41,167 bases of DNA from an uncultured Acidimicrobiales bacterium. GTDB lineage: Bacteria > Actinomycetota > Acidimicrobiia > Acidimicrobiales > SZUA-35. The position numbers and the translations under genes were made by a program. Below are positions 1 to 8,987 of the stretch, piece after piece; position 1 is the first letter of the stretch, and every line of letters starts with the position of its first letter. Below the pieces are notes generated by a model. The model searched no databases, was not told the DNA's origin, and saw only the letters and a list, made by a program, of their open reading frames with translations. The stretch is from positions 1-41,167 of the forward strand of contig CALIFY010000070.1 of the NCBI GenBank assembly GCA_938021675.1. Direction: 5' to 3'.

Positions 1-275
1 CTGCCCGCCGCACTACACGACCAGCCACAGGCCCTTACATAAAGACCACCAACAACGTAAAGGTCGGGTTAACTATCGAAGCACCCGAATGACCGATGCA
101 ACCAACAGTCGTCACCACCCCCGAATTTGATCTATTAATCAAGCATCACCCCCCGACCCCTTGTAGCCATAGGCAGAATTCCCACCTGTGGGCAAGCAGT
201 TGACCAAGCCGGTAGATTGTCGATTGAGCAATATGCTCTCGCAACGAAGGCGAAGGAAGGGCGAGAAACATACTC
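1..275. other. Non-coding leader of the glycan cluster
   Basis: No convincing gene was found here. An antisense reading frame from 644 down to 135 covers it but has shadow-like composition and overlaps the clear glycosyltransferase. A purine-rich stretch at 253-261 (AAGGAAGGG) is the probable ribosome binding region of the gene starting at 276, although it is somewhat distant. A small inverted repeat (CCCAC-CT-GTGGG) lies at 181-192. No promoter could be assigned with confidence. Confidence 0.5.
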
Positions 276-1547
276 ATGACCAGCGTGCTTCCCGACTGCC
301 CGATTTGGGTCGGCGAATTCGATCTTCTTGCCCCGCCGCCTCGGTTGCTGATCCAACGGACCGCCCTCGGGGAGCCGTTCGGAGCTGCCTACGTGCTCCT
401 CCGAGCCGGAAGCGAGCCACTCGGTATGGCGCTGTTCGACTTGGTCGACGGCGAAATCAATATCGATGAGGTGAAACAGGCAGCGTACGAACGTATCGGA
501 ACTGAAGCGCTTGCTGCTCACGAAGCCTCGTCGCTGACCGGACGAGACGCAATCACGTTTCCGACACCAGCGATCAGCGTGGTAATCGGCACCCACCGGC
601 GACCGGAGCGAGTGGCCGCGTGCGTCGCAGAAGTTCTCAAACAAGACTACCCAGCACCATTTGAAGTAATCGTTGTCGAGAACGGAGTGGGCGGGGACGA
701 AACAGAACGAGCCGTACTCGACCAGTTCGGTTCCGACGATCGAGTCTCCTACGTAGGCGAAAGACGGCCTGGCCTATCACTAGCACGAAATATCGGCCTT
801 AACCTCGCCCGCCACCCGGTGACCGCGTTCCTGTCCGACGACATCTTGGTAGACGCCACCTGGCTTCAGGCAGTAGCCCGAGGATTCGGACGGTCAAGCG
901 ATGTTCGATGCGTCCTCGGCTACTGCCCTGCAGTTTATCTGGAGACCAAAAACCAGCGCACGTTCGAACGGATGATGAGTTGGTCGACCGCGTACGGATT
1001 CGAACCGTTCCTAGCCAGCAGTCTTCAATCCACCGACCCCTTATATCCGTACCGGGTGGGGATGTGTAACGGCTCCAACATGGCGTTCAACACTGAAGTT
1101 TTTCGCCAACTGGGGGGATTCAACGAATCGCTCGGGCCAGGCACGCCAGCCCGAGGTGGCGAAGATATAGACGCGCCAATCCGGGTGCTGGTTGAAGGGT
1201 TCGACGTAGCGTACGAGCCGGCAGCGCTTGGCTGGCACGCCGATCGACTCGACACCGGTCAATTTGCACAACGTATGTACACCTACGGCATCGGTCTCAC
1301 CGCCTTTCTGGCCAGCCACCTGTTCGATCAGCGCACCCGACCACCCCTACTGTCTCGGATTCCGCGCGGCTTGAAGTACGTGCTTCTACCGTCGATGGAT
1401 CGTGCCCGTAGGCAGATAACGGCTGCGGTGCCGCTCCGGTATCGCCTTGCCAATGGCGTAGGCCGCCTCGTGGGCCCCGTACTTCTTCTCCGGAGCCGAG
1501 CCCAGCTACGAAGTCAAGGTCGCGCTACGACTTCTGCCAAGTCTTGA
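276..1547 (+). CDS. Family 2 glycosyltransferase
   Basis: Predicted GT-A-fold glycosyltransferase that would move a sugar from a nucleotide-sugar donor onto a surface glycan or its lipid-linked precursor, on the cytoplasmic side. The first 95 residues form an extra N-terminal domain. The GT2 core then starts with SVVIGTHRRPERV (about 101-113). The metal/nucleotide-binding acidic motif is LSDD at 186-189. A GGEDIDA motif near residue 300 fits the ED catalytic region, and GWHADR follows. The 423-residue length suits a GT2 core plus this extra domain. The ATG at 276 follows a purine-rich stretch. The same architecture recurs in the gene at 1995, and a flippase fusion lies downstream, so a role in assembling an exported polysaccharide is inferred. 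Acceptor and linkage cannot be predicted. Confidence 0.88.
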   Translation: MTSVLPDCPIWVGEFDLLAPPPRLLIQRTALGEPFGAAYVLLRAGSEPLGMALFDLVDGEINIDEVKQAAYERIGTEALAAHEASSLTGRDAITFPTPAISVVIGTHRRPERVAACVAEVLKQDYPAPFEVIVVENGVGGDETERAVLDQFGSDDRVSYVGERRPGLSLARNIGLNLARHPVTAFLSDDILVDATWLQAVARGFGRSSDVRCVLGYCPAVYLETKNQRTFERMMSWSTAYGFEPFLASSLQSTDPLYPYRVGMCNGSNMAFNTEVFRQLGGFNESLGPGTPARGGEDIDAPIRVLVEGFDVAYEPAALGWHADRLDTGQFAQRMYTYGIGLTAFLASHLFDQRTRPPLLSRIPRGLKYVLLPSMDRARRQITAAVPLRYRLANGVGRLVGPVLLLRSRAQLRSQGRATTSAKS

Positions 1548-1994
1548 CATAATCAGCCCCGACCGTCGCCGTTGCGTGGAGCCCATGCACAGATCGTCTC
1601 CGGCTTCCACCCAACACCGAGTTCATGGATTCCATGGCCCAGTCGGCGCCCGACGGGCGCCTAAGCACCGAAGGTTTCGGGAAAGCTGACGCGTGCAAGC
1701 TGTAGGCGACGACGCTTCGAAATAGGTCGGCCCCAAAGATAGATCGACGGTGACAGCCAGAGGTAAGAATGCCACCGAGGCGGTACACCGCATCAACGAC
1801 AAGGGCATAGCTGAACCTAAGCGAGAATTTCGTATAGGTGCTTGGACCTAGTGGGCCACGGTGCACCGAGTATGCCCAAGTACGCTGGATAGGATAGCGG
1901 GTTGGGTGACCCGATACCGATTCCGATAGTGCCGTCCGGGCCAACACCACAATGATTAATACCACGGGCAACGTTCCCGCGGGAAGGGCGAACC
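1548..1994. other. 447-bp gap between two glycosyltransferase genes
   Basis: No recognisable gene. An antisense frame (1525-1971) is open for 148 codons but resembles no known family and runs into the upstream gene, so it was not called. The gap separates two architecturally similar glycosyltransferases, and could be a promoter region or the remains of a lost gene. Its last 20 bases carry the palindrome and ribosome binding site described separately. Confidence 0.5.
1974..1988 (+). promoter_or_regulatory. Palindrome overlapping the ribosome binding site of the second glycosyltransferase
   Basis: TTCCCGCGGGAA (1974-1985) is a perfect 12-bp palindrome. Its right arm is shared with the Shine-Dalgarno-like GGGAAGGG (1981-1988), six bases before the GTG start at 1995. 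It could be a DNA operator or a weak RNA structure that masks the ribosome binding site. The position settles the GTG start. Any regulatory role is inference. Confidence 0.4.
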
Positions 1995-3311
1995 GTGAAA
2001 CTCATATTTACTAACCGCGAACCAATATCCCATCAGAAGAAAAAGAATGAGGCGGGTTTTCAGGCGGCCAGGACAGAAGTAATCGACCTCGAATACCCGC
2101 TACCAAACCCATCGGAAACCGATTCCAGAAATACCTACGCTCTGATCAGAATCGGAACCAAACCGATCGGGTCGATGACCCTCGACAAGTACTCCACTGT
2201 CGCCGAAAACGCGGCCGCTATTTGGGACGAACTGGGCGCCGAAATCTCCGCTCATTTGGTCGACGCTGGCCGGCCCGCAATCGATCGACTCGACCCGGAG
2301 GGCATCGGGCCCGACGAGAACCCACCATCGGTGACCGAGCAACGTCCGACCGTTGCCGTGGTGATCGCCACCCACAACCGGCCAACGGAACTGGAGACGT
2401 GCCTCGACTCGATGGCCAACCTCACCTTGGCTCCCGACGAGCTCATCGTGGTCGACAACGCACCATCGGACGACCTGGCCGAAAAAACCGTCCAGGCCTG
2501 GAACACAAGAAACGACCTCACCGCGGTGTACCTTCGGGAACCGACGGCTGGTCTCGCAATCGCTCACAACACCGGGATGGAGATTGTCAGCTCGGAGCTC
2601 GCCGCCTTCGCCGACGACGACGTCATCGTCGACCCGTACTGGCTAGAAGGTCTTGTCGCCGGTTTCGAACAATACCCGAACGCAGGAGCCGTCACCGGCA
2701 TGATCCTGGCTTCGGAGCTGGAAACGTGGCCCCAGTATTGGGCTGAAACCGGTATTGGGTTCAACAAAGGGTTTGAGCAGCGGGTGTTCGACCTACACAA
2801 ACATCGGCCGGACGACCCTCTCTTCCCGTACGCCGCAGGGGCGATGGGATCGGGAGCCAACATGGCCTTCCGGACGACAACCCTACGCTCGATCGGCGGT
2901 TTCAATCCAGCCCTTGGGGCCGGGACACCAGCGCAGGGCGGCGACGACCTCCAAGCCTTGTACCGAGTGGTGACGATAGGCCAGGCGGTCGTCTACCAAC
3001 CGTCGTCCGTCATCTTCCACCGCCATCACCCGACCCTCGATGGACTGCGAAGCCAATCGAAAGGGTACGGGGTTGGCCTAACCGCCTACCTGACCAGTCT
3101 CATCGTGGACGACCCGACCAATGGGTTGAAGATGCTGTGGCGCGCCGCCCGCGGGATCCGTCACCTCGCTCAGGTGGCGAAACCACCCGGCGAAAACCAA
3201 GACGTCGGTGGTAAAGACGCGGCGAGCGTCACCCGGGCCCAGCGAATTGGGATGCTCCGAGGGCCGCTGGCCTATGCCCGTAGCCGACGTAGAAGTAGTT
3301 GCGAACCGTGA
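1995..3311 (+). CDS. Family 2 glycosyltransferase
   Basis: Second GT2 enzyme, built like the one at 276: an N-terminal extension of about 115 residues, then the Rossmann-like GT-A core beginning AVVIATHNRPTELE (about 121-134). The acidic DDD motif is at 207-209, followed by a GGDDLQA motif in the catalytic ED region and a YGVGLTAYL stretch near the end. The GTG start is supported by GGGAAGGG six bases upstream. Its stop overlaps the next start in a GTGA arrangement (3308-3311), so it is translationally coupled to the flippase fusion. Its job is inferred to be adding a sugar to the repeat unit of the glycan that the fusion exports. Donor and acceptor are unknown. Confidence 0.9.
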   Translation: MKLIFTNREPISHQKKKNEAGFQAARTEVIDLEYPLPNPSETDSRNTYALIRIGTKPIGSMTLDKYSTVAENAAAIWDELGAEISAHLVDAGRPAIDRLDPEGIGPDENPPSVTEQRPTVAVVIATHNRPTELETCLDSMANLTLAPDELIVVDNAPSDDLAEKTVQAWNTRNDLTAVYLREPTAGLAIAHNTGMEIVSSELAAFADDDVIVDPYWLEGLVAGFEQYPNAGAVTGMILASELETWPQYWAETGIGFNKGFEQRVFDLHKHRPDDPLFPYAAGAMGSGANMAFRTTTLRSIGGFNPALGAGTPAQGGDDLQALYRVVTIGQAVVYQPSSVIFHRHHPTLDGLRSQSKGYGVGLTAYLTSLIVDDPTNGLKMLWRAARGIRHLAQVAKPPGENQDVGGKDAASVTRAQRIGMLRGPLAYARSRRRSSCEP

Positions 3312-6300
3312 CGACCACCCAGGGCATTGCCTCTCGACTTCGGACCCGCCCCACCGAGGCTCTACTACAGGCCGGGAGACGGATAGGACTACGGGTCGAC
3401 CGCCAGTTCCTAGCCGGCATCGATCTTGTCAGCAGCTCAGCTATCGGGGCGTTGGTCGGCATCATGTTCTGGCTAGCCGCAGCCCGCGGGTTCGATGAAG
3501 CGACCGTGGGAGTCAACTCGGCGCTCGTTTCCACCATGATGCTCGTTGCCGGGACGGCCAGCCTCGGACTGCCAAACGCACTCGTCCGGTTCATCCCCGC
3601 ATTCGGGGCACAGGCCAAGACCCTGATGATCCGTTCCTACCTGGTGTCGGGGGTACTGACGGCGGTGCTCGGCATCGCGGTCGGGATTGGCCTTGGGATC
3701 TTCTACGAAGAGCTCACGCTACTCCGATCGACGGTCGGAGTGCTCCTGTTCGCGGCCGCATGTGTGGCCTGGCAAATCTTCGTCCTCCAGGACAGCATGC
3801 TGGTGGCCATCGGCCGGACCCGCGTCGTCCCAATCGAGAACGCCGTATTTTCAATCGCCAAGCTCGTGGCACTCGTCGCCATGATCTCGCTGCTGCCAAC
3901 GTGGGGCATCTTCGCCGCCTGGGTCGGTCCGGTAGTCCTCATAATTGCCGCGGTCAACATAGTAATATTTCGACACTTCCGGGCGGTCGGTGATGGCGAT
4001 GCCGCTGAGGCCAGCGAGCTTCTCGGAACCAGCGATCTCATCCGGTTCTCAATCGGCGAGCACGCTGCCACTCTTTTGTGGATGGGAGCGATCGGCGTCC
4101 TCCCGCTCGTCGTGCTCGGACGTTTGGGTGACGAGGCGAACGCCTTCTATGCCATGGCATGGTCGATCGCCTACAACCTCTTTCTGGTTTCGACCAACAT
4201 CGGTACCGCCCTTCTGGCAGAAGCGGCCCAAAAGCCCCAGCTACTCCAGCAACAAAGGACGACGGCACTGCGCCAGATGGCGTTGTTGGTCGTGCCCGGA
4301 GCGCTCGGATTGTTCATCGTCGCTCCCCTTCTGCTTCGAGTTTTCGGCGGAACGTATTCAAGCGAAAGTTTGATCGTGCTGCGGTTGCTGGCGTTGGCGG
4401 CCATCGCCCACCTTCCGGTTGCGGTATTTATGGCCGCGGCCCGAGCCGAGCGTCGGATGCGGGCGCTGTTCATCGTGGTAACGACCGAAGTTGGTCTCGT
4501 AGCACTTATCACCGCGGTAACCATCGACCGTTTTGGCGTCACCGGGGTGGGCCTCGCTTGGCTCAGCGCCGAGGTACTGCTCGGCATCGGGCTTCTGTTC
4601 ACCGACCTACGCCCGGCGTTCATGACGGTGTGGCGGTCCGGCGTCGCAGCGCTCCGACGGACCAAACTCCTCCGGGGAGACCGCCTGGTCTGGGCCGGCG
4701 CACTGGTGTTCGCCATCGAAGCACTGCTGGTAGCACTGACCGGCTTGTCTCGGGTATCGACCGAACTACTCAGCGATTTGGGCCTCATCTCGGCCGTGCC
4801 GCCCCTGACGATCGGTGCCACGTTCGTGGTGATCGTTACCGCCGTCCTGGCCATCGAGCGACCGTTTCTGGAGGAACGCTGGCCGGCCGGCCACGTCGCG
4901 GTGCTCGTCACGCTACTTTCGGCTGCGCCGTCGGTGGCCTATGAAACGGTTCGGTACCCGTGGGCCTTTAAACACATCGGGGTAACCGACTTTATTTTGC
5001 GAACCGGTGGGGTCGATCGAGGCATCGATGTGCTCGACGTCTACCACAACTGGCCTGGCTTCTTCAGCAGTTACGCCTCGATCGTGAGCCTGGCTGGCCT
5101 CCAGGACGCCATCGGACTCGCCGTATGGGCGCCGCTTACGTTCAATCTGATGACGCTGCTGGCGCTGGCATTCGTCATACGTCAGCTGAGTTCATCTAGG
5201 CGAGTCGTGTGGTCGACCTGCCTCCTGTTTTTCTTGACGAACTGGATCGGCCAAGACTATTTCGCCCCCCAAGCTCTCGCTCTCGTACTCTATTTGTTCA
5301 TCATCGGCACGGTGCTGCGGCTCTATCGGCGTCACCGTTCGGTTGAACCGTCGGCCATCGTTCATGGGGCCCTGGTGCTGGCAACGGTCGCTCTGGTTTC
5401 CAGTCATCAACTCACCCCGTTCTTCCTCCTGGCGTCCCTCACCGGTTTAGCCCTGATTCGCCAGATCTCATATCGTCTTCCGCTGATGGTCGGCGTCGTA
5501 CTCGCGGCATGGATAACCATCGGAGCGTTCCCGTTCCTGGCCGAAAACTTGCCAAAGTACATCGACACGCTCGGTTCTCCATCAGAGAACGCCGCAGGAT
5601 CGTTTGGACTTGCCGCCGAACGGAGCGACGGTCAGGCGGTTGTGGCGATGGCCGGGAGATTGCTCCTGGTCGGTCTCGGCATCGTGGCGTCGTTCGGGGC
5701 CTTTCAGCTGTTTCGTCGGCCACAGCGAGACCTCGCTCCGTTCGTGTTACTGGCGGCACCGGCCGGCGGTCTATTCCTGGCCTTCGGCGGCGAAATTTTG
5801 TTCCGGGTCGTGCTCTTCATGTTGCCGATGCTGTCGTTCTTCGCCGCGTCCGCGCTGGCCTCGATCGACAATCGGAAGCTCCGGGTTGGGGCGACGATGT
5901 CGTTGGCGTCACTAGCGCTCGTGCCCTTCAGCTTTGCGTACTACGGAAAAGACAGCTTTTACACCTTCAGCGATGACGAGGTGACCTTGGTCGGTGAACT
6001 CTCAAGAGAAGCACCAAATGGTTCGCTCCTGATCGAAGGCACCCGCAACTACCCGGCGCAGTACGTCGACTACGAAAAGTTTGTGTATGTCCCCATCGCT
6101 CAGGAACCGACCGCATCCGTAGCCCGAGTCGAATCCGATCCAGCCAACGAGCTCTACGGATGGATGACCGGGACCGACTACCCGGCCGCGTATGTGTTGC
6201 TGACCGATGGACAGCGGGCTGAAACCGAAGCCGTTGGATCGCTTCCAGCCACGATGCTGCCCGAGATCGAAGAAGTCCTTCGGGACGATTCTCGTTTCGT

Positions 6301-6355
6301 CGTCCACATGGAAAACGACAGCGGCGTCGTCTTTACATTGGCGGTTGAAGAATGA
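3308..6355 (+). CDS. Wzx-like polysaccharide flippase fused to a GT-C-like membrane domain
   Basis: A 1015-residue multi-spanning membrane protein. The first roughly 450 residues resemble Wzx/MOP-superfamily oligosaccharide flippases: a helix bundle opening with SSSAIGALVGIMFWLAAARG, and a later segment like the polysaccharide-biosynthesis C-terminal helices. The remaining 560 residues add many more membrane segments. They include the NWIGQDYFAPQALALVLYL stretch, resembling large GT-C-type actinobacterial membrane proteins, and a soluble C-terminal tail of about 130 residues. The start is taken as GTG 3308, which overlaps the stop of the upstream gene (GTGA); a TTG three codons earlier is less likely. 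The next gene overlaps its stop by 4 bp. Inference: one polypeptide both flips and modifies or polymerises a lipid-linked glycan. The GT-C label for the second half is tentative. Confidence 0.8.
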   Translation: MTTTQGIASRLRTRPTEALLQAGRRIGLRVDRQFLAGIDLVSSSAIGALVGIMFWLAAARGFDEATVGVNSALVSTMMLVAGTASLGLPNALVRFIPAFGAQAKTLMIRSYLVSGVLTAVLGIAVGIGLGIFYEELTLLRSTVGVLLFAAACVAWQIFVLQDSMLVAIGRTRVVPIENAVFSIAKLVALVAMISLLPTWGIFAAWVGPVVLIIAAVNIVIFRHFRAVGDGDAAEASELLGTSDLIRFSIGEHAATLLWMGAIGVLPLVVLGRLGDEANAFYAMAWSIAYNLFLVSTNIGTALLAEAAQKPQLLQQQRTTALRQMALLVVPGALGLFIVAPLLLRVFGGTYSSESLIVLRLLALAAIAHLPVAVFMAAARAERRMRALFIVVTTEVGLVALITAVTIDRFGVTGVGLAWLSAEVLLGIGLLFTDLRPAFMTVWRSGVAALRRTKLLRGDRLVWAGALVFAIEALLVALTGLSRVSTELLSDLGLISAVPPLTIGATFVVIVTAVLAIERPFLEERWPAGHVAVLVTLLSAAPSVAYETVRYPWAFKHIGVTDFILRTGGVDRGIDVLDVYHNWPGFFSSYASIVSLAGLQDAIGLAVWAPLTFNLMTLLALAFVIRQLSSSRRVVWSTCLLFFLTNWIGQDYFAPQALALVLYLFIIGTVLRLYRRHRSVEPSAIVHGALVLATVALVSSHQLTPFFLLASLTGLALIRQISYRLPLMVGVVLAAWITIGAFPFLAENLPKYIDTLGSPSENAAGSFGLAAERSDGQAVVAMAGRLLLVGLGIVASFGAFQLFRRPQRDLAPFVLLAAPAGGLFLAFGGEILFRVVLFMLPMLSFFAASALASIDNRKLRVGATMSLASLALVPFSFAYYGKDSFYTFSDDEVTLVGELSREAPNGSLLIEGTRNYPAQYVDYEKFVYVPIAQEPTASVARVESDPANELYGWMTGTDYPAAYVLLTDGQRAETEAVGSLPATMLPEIEEVLRDDSRFVVHMENDSGVVFTLAVEE

Positions 6356-7182
6356 CACCCTCAAGCCGTCAAGTCGCCATTGGTTTAGCGCTCCTGGCTA
6401 CGTTCCTTGTCGTCATCGATGCGCCGACGATACTTCGTCTGCCAGCCATCGTGGCCGGACTGATCGTCGCTCCAGCCGCCGCCCTTGTAGAGCACCTTCC
6501 TCGCCTCCGCCGCCTCGACTCCACCTCGGTAGCGCTCATGTTCGGCTTGGCCAGCGTTGTGGTCGTCTCCGAGATTTTGGCCATCGCGGTGTTGTGGTCG
6601 GGAATTGCCGTGTTGGCAGCCATGGCCGCCGTCGCTCTCACACTGACCGCCATACCCTGGCAACGCACCGCTCCAAGAGCGGCGCCACGAGATGGTCGAG
6701 TCGATCTCCGGCTGCTCTGGCTCGATGGACGCATCTGTTGCTCTCTCACCATCGACCGGCACACCGGCGACATCGTCGACTACAACGAAGGACTGCTTCC
6801 CACCCTCGACCGGGGCGACGAACTCCCCACCCCCGCCAGCGCCGATCGGCCCTCGGTGGTGCACGGCGACTCGATCGTCGTGCCGATCTTTCCCTACGTC
6901 AAACAGTATTGGCGCGACGGTCGGCTGATCCTCGACGTCGAACGGCAGCCCCGCCGAACCGAAGATGGCGAAGCCGTCAAAATCTGGTTCGGAGAAGACA
7001 TACACGGGGAGTCTCGGGGCGGAGACACGATAGAAAGCTGGGCCATCGGGAACGTGGACGGTCAGCTGGTAGCGCTCGGGCTCGACGAAGAGCTTCTCCC
7101 GGTTGTCGTTACCGTGATGCCGGCTTCGGTACCCCTTAGCGATCCACGAGGTCCCGACGGCGACGACATCGAACAATCGTGA
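6352..7182 (+). CDS. Membrane protein of the glycan cluster, function unknown
   Basis: A 276-residue protein with about four hydrophobic segments in the first 105 residues (roughly 8-25, 28-46, 62-82 and 84-102) and a soluble C-terminal domain of about 170 residues. I do not recognise the soluble domain. It has short beta-rich stretches such as DLRLLWLDGRICCSLTID and ends in a polar tail. The ATG overlaps the stop of the flippase fusion (ATGA at 6352-6355), so the two are translationally coupled and probably work together. An accessory role in glycan assembly or export is inferred from position only. Confidence 0.75.
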   Translation: MTPSSRQVAIGLALLATFLVVIDAPTILRLPAIVAGLIVAPAAALVEHLPRLRRLDSTSVALMFGLASVVVVSEILAIAVLWSGIAVLAAMAAVALTLTAIPWQRTAPRAAPRDGRVDLRLLWLDGRICCSLTIDRHTGDIVDYNEGLLPTLDRGDELPTPASADRPSVVHGDSIVVPIFPYVKQYWRDGRLILDVERQPRRTEDGEAVKIWFGEDIHGESRGGDTIESWAIGNVDGQLVALGLDEELLPVVVTVMPASVPLSDPRGPDGDDIEQS

Positions 7183-7264
7183 CCGACGGTTCCCACAAGC
7201 GGTACCTTGCGACTCAGGCCGTCGGACTCAATCGGTAGTTGACGAGACTCGGTACAGTTCTTGA

Positions 7265-8416
7265 ATGGCCTTCAGATTCAAAACGAACGAGATCGCCGCC
7301 GCGGGAATCGAACGGATGACCCGGACCCACACCACATCTGCGCTTGCCGGTCTCCACGGTCCGCCGGGGGGCGCCGATGCGATCTTCGACGTTCGCAAAC
7401 GATGCAAAAAGGTGCGGGCCGTACTGCGGTTGGTGCGGGAACCGTTGGGGGAAAAGCGGTATCGGCGGGCCAACGTCGCCTACCGTGACGCCGGGCGGGC
7501 GCTGTCCGGGCATCGGGATGGGCGGGTGCTGCTGGCCGCCTTTGACTCGCTGTCGGCGGCGAACTCCGAGTCGTTGGCCGACGTCGATGTGGCGGTGGTG
7601 CGGACCGGCCTGGAACGGCTAGCCAAGGTATCGCTGGTTGACGCCGAACAGTCGATCGAACAGGCAACGGCCCTCCTCCAGCACGCCTCCACTCGACTAG
7701 ATGGCTGGCGGCTCGACGGAGACAGCTGGGATCTGATGGCAGAAGGAGCGGCGGCGGTACACGACCGTGGGTCGATGGCCCTGGCTCGGGCCGTCCGAAA
7801 ACCAACGGTCGAACGACTCCACGAACTCCGCAAACAAGCGAAGTACACGCGCTATCACCTCCGCATGTTCCGCCCGTTGTCACCCAGCATGGTGTTACCA
7901 CTGCTGGCCCAGTTCGAGGCGGTCGGTGATGACCTTGGACTGGCCCACGATCTAAGTTTGCTGGAAGCAGCGCTGTCGGCCGATCCTGATGGGTTCGGTG
8001 GACAGGAACACATCGAACCGGTGATGGCGCTCTCCACGGATCGACGGGCCGAATTCGAGGCCGCCGGCCTTGGCCTGGCCCGCAGACTCTACGCCGAAGA
8101 CTCCACGGCCTTCGCCGACCGTCTCGGAAGCTATTGGGAGCTGTGGCGTAGCGTCGGTCCAGAACCGGTCCCCACCATCGGCCCCGCTCCTCCCCCGATG
8201 CCTCCAGAGTCACCACCAACCCCAGCCCCGGCGCCAGTCAACACCCAAACTCCAGCCGACAGCTCGACGGCACCGAAACCCACGGCTCCTCCGCCGGTTC
8301 TAGCCGACGACCTGGAAGCGATGACCGTCAGCGCCTTACGAGCCCTGGCCCGAGACCGAGGCATCGTCGGCCGATCGCGCATGAAGCGAGATGAGTTACT
8401 CACCGCGCTCCGGTAA
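7265..8416 (+). CDS. CHAD-domain protein with C-terminal SAP/Rho-N-like domain
   Basis: Residues 1 to about 290 form a CHAD domain, an alpha-helical fold with conserved basic residues known to bind inorganic polyphosphate. Visible signatures are DVRKRCKKVRAVLRLVR near the N-terminus and LHELRKQAKYTRYHLRMF in the second half, the two basic helices expected of the family. A proline-rich linker (about 296-345) leads to a short C-terminal helical motif beginning LEAMTVSALRALARDRG. This resembles SAP or Rho-N domains, which bind nucleic acid. The pairing suggests a protein linking polyphosphate to DNA or RNA, which is inference. CHAD genes often sit beside CYTH genes; here the only CYTH-like gene is far away, at 37457. 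ATG 7265 is the first plausible start. Confidence 0.85.
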   Translation: MAFRFKTNEIAAAGIERMTRTHTTSALAGLHGPPGGADAIFDVRKRCKKVRAVLRLVREPLGEKRYRRANVAYRDAGRALSGHRDGRVLLAAFDSLSAANSESLADVDVAVVRTGLERLAKVSLVDAEQSIEQATALLQHASTRLDGWRLDGDSWDLMAEGAAAVHDRGSMALARAVRKPTVERLHELRKQAKYTRYHLRMFRPLSPSMVLPLLAQFEAVGDDLGLAHDLSLLEAALSADPDGFGGQEHIEPVMALSTDRRAEFEAAGLGLARRLYAEDSTAFADRLGSYWELWRSVGPEPVPTIGPAPPPMPPESPPTPAPAPVNTQTPADSSTAPKPTAPPPVLADDLEAMTVSALRALARDRGIVGRSRMKRDELLTALR

Positions 8417-8461
8417 CGGGCAGACCCCGACCTTCAAAGCTGAGCCGCCAAACTCTGGAGG

Positions 8462-8956
8462 TCACCACAACACATCTCCATTCGGGTAGAAGGCCGGAGG
8501 GGCGGGAGGAAAGGAGTAGATCGTGCCCCGTTGAGGTATCGGCGGCGCATCCTCCACCAAGGTGCCATCCGGCTGACGATACGAACGATCGTGGGTCTCG
8601 GCCCTCTCGTCGTATATCCGGTCGGTGCGTGCGTTCGTACAGTCGAGCCAATACCGAGCCCATGCCTTCGCTTCGGCCTGCAACTGCCCAACGGCCGTCG
8701 CTACCGCGGTCCGTTCGTCGTCGTGTAGTCCTATGAAGGTGTCGGCGTGCGGACCGATCCACTCGTTCATGGCCGTTCCCATCGCCTCCACCCGACCGCT
8801 CTCAGCGTCCTCGATTGCCTTTGCCACCTGCCAAAGTGTCCTGGCAAGGGTGAGCGCCCGCTCAAGAACGGCAGGGTCGTGGAAGGCATTGATGGACATA
8901 GACTGCGGTGATTGTTGCTGCGGAACGGTCGAAGGCCCATGGGGACCGGTCCCCAT
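8462..8956 (-). CDS. WXG-type helical protein, candidate type VII secretion substrate
   Basis: A 164-residue, mostly helical protein with EWIGPHADTF at about 65-74. This is the W-x-G turn followed by the downstream aromatic typical of the WXG100/ESAT-6 superfamily. It is longer than the usual 100 residues, with a proline-rich, tyrosine-containing tail. It is divergent from the EssC-like ATPase gene (31 bp between the starts), and a second WXG-like gene lies on the far side of that ATPase. Start choice: the ATG at 8956 has CGGAG nine bases upstream. An internal ATG at 8899 would give a more canonical WXG protein but has no visible ribosome binding site. Inferred role: secreted substrate or partner of the neighbouring ATPase. 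Confidence 0.8.
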   Translation of the reverse strand: MGTGPHGPSTVPQQQSPQSMSINAFHDPAVLERALTLARTLWQVAKAIEDAESGRVEAMGTAMNEWIGPHADTFIGLHDDERTAVATAVGQLQAEAKAWARYWLDCTNARTDRIYDERAETHDRSYRQPDGTLVEDAPPIPQRGTIYSFPPAPPAFYPNGDVLW

Positions 8957-8958
8957 GG
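8937..8958. promoter_or_regulatory. 22-bp perfect palindrome at the divergent start region of the type VII locus
   Basis: A perfect inverted repeat centred on ACCGGT, with core GGGGACCGGTCCCC at 8941-8954, spans 8937-8958. It covers the start codon of the minus-strand WXG gene and ends about 30 bp before the ATPase start. The 17-base string GGGGACCGGTCCCCATG recurs exactly at 14272-14288, upstream of the second WXG gene. A shared operator is the simplest reading. A duplicated 5' gene end is the alternative, since both copies read Met-Gly-Thr-Gly-Pro on the minus strand. Confidence 0.5.
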
Positions 8959-8987
8959 TGTGATACTCCGGGTGCGAGTGCGGTTGA

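Noticed and set aside
135-644. Long antisense frame over the start of the first glycosyltransferase
   Set aside because: It overlaps a clear glycosyltransferase, has no recognisable domain, and its composition is that expected of a shadow frame in high-GC DNA.
1525-1971. Minus-strand frame of 148 codons between the two glycosyltransferases
   Set aside because: No family resemblance, no ribosome binding site, and it runs into the neighbouring gene; not strong enough to call.
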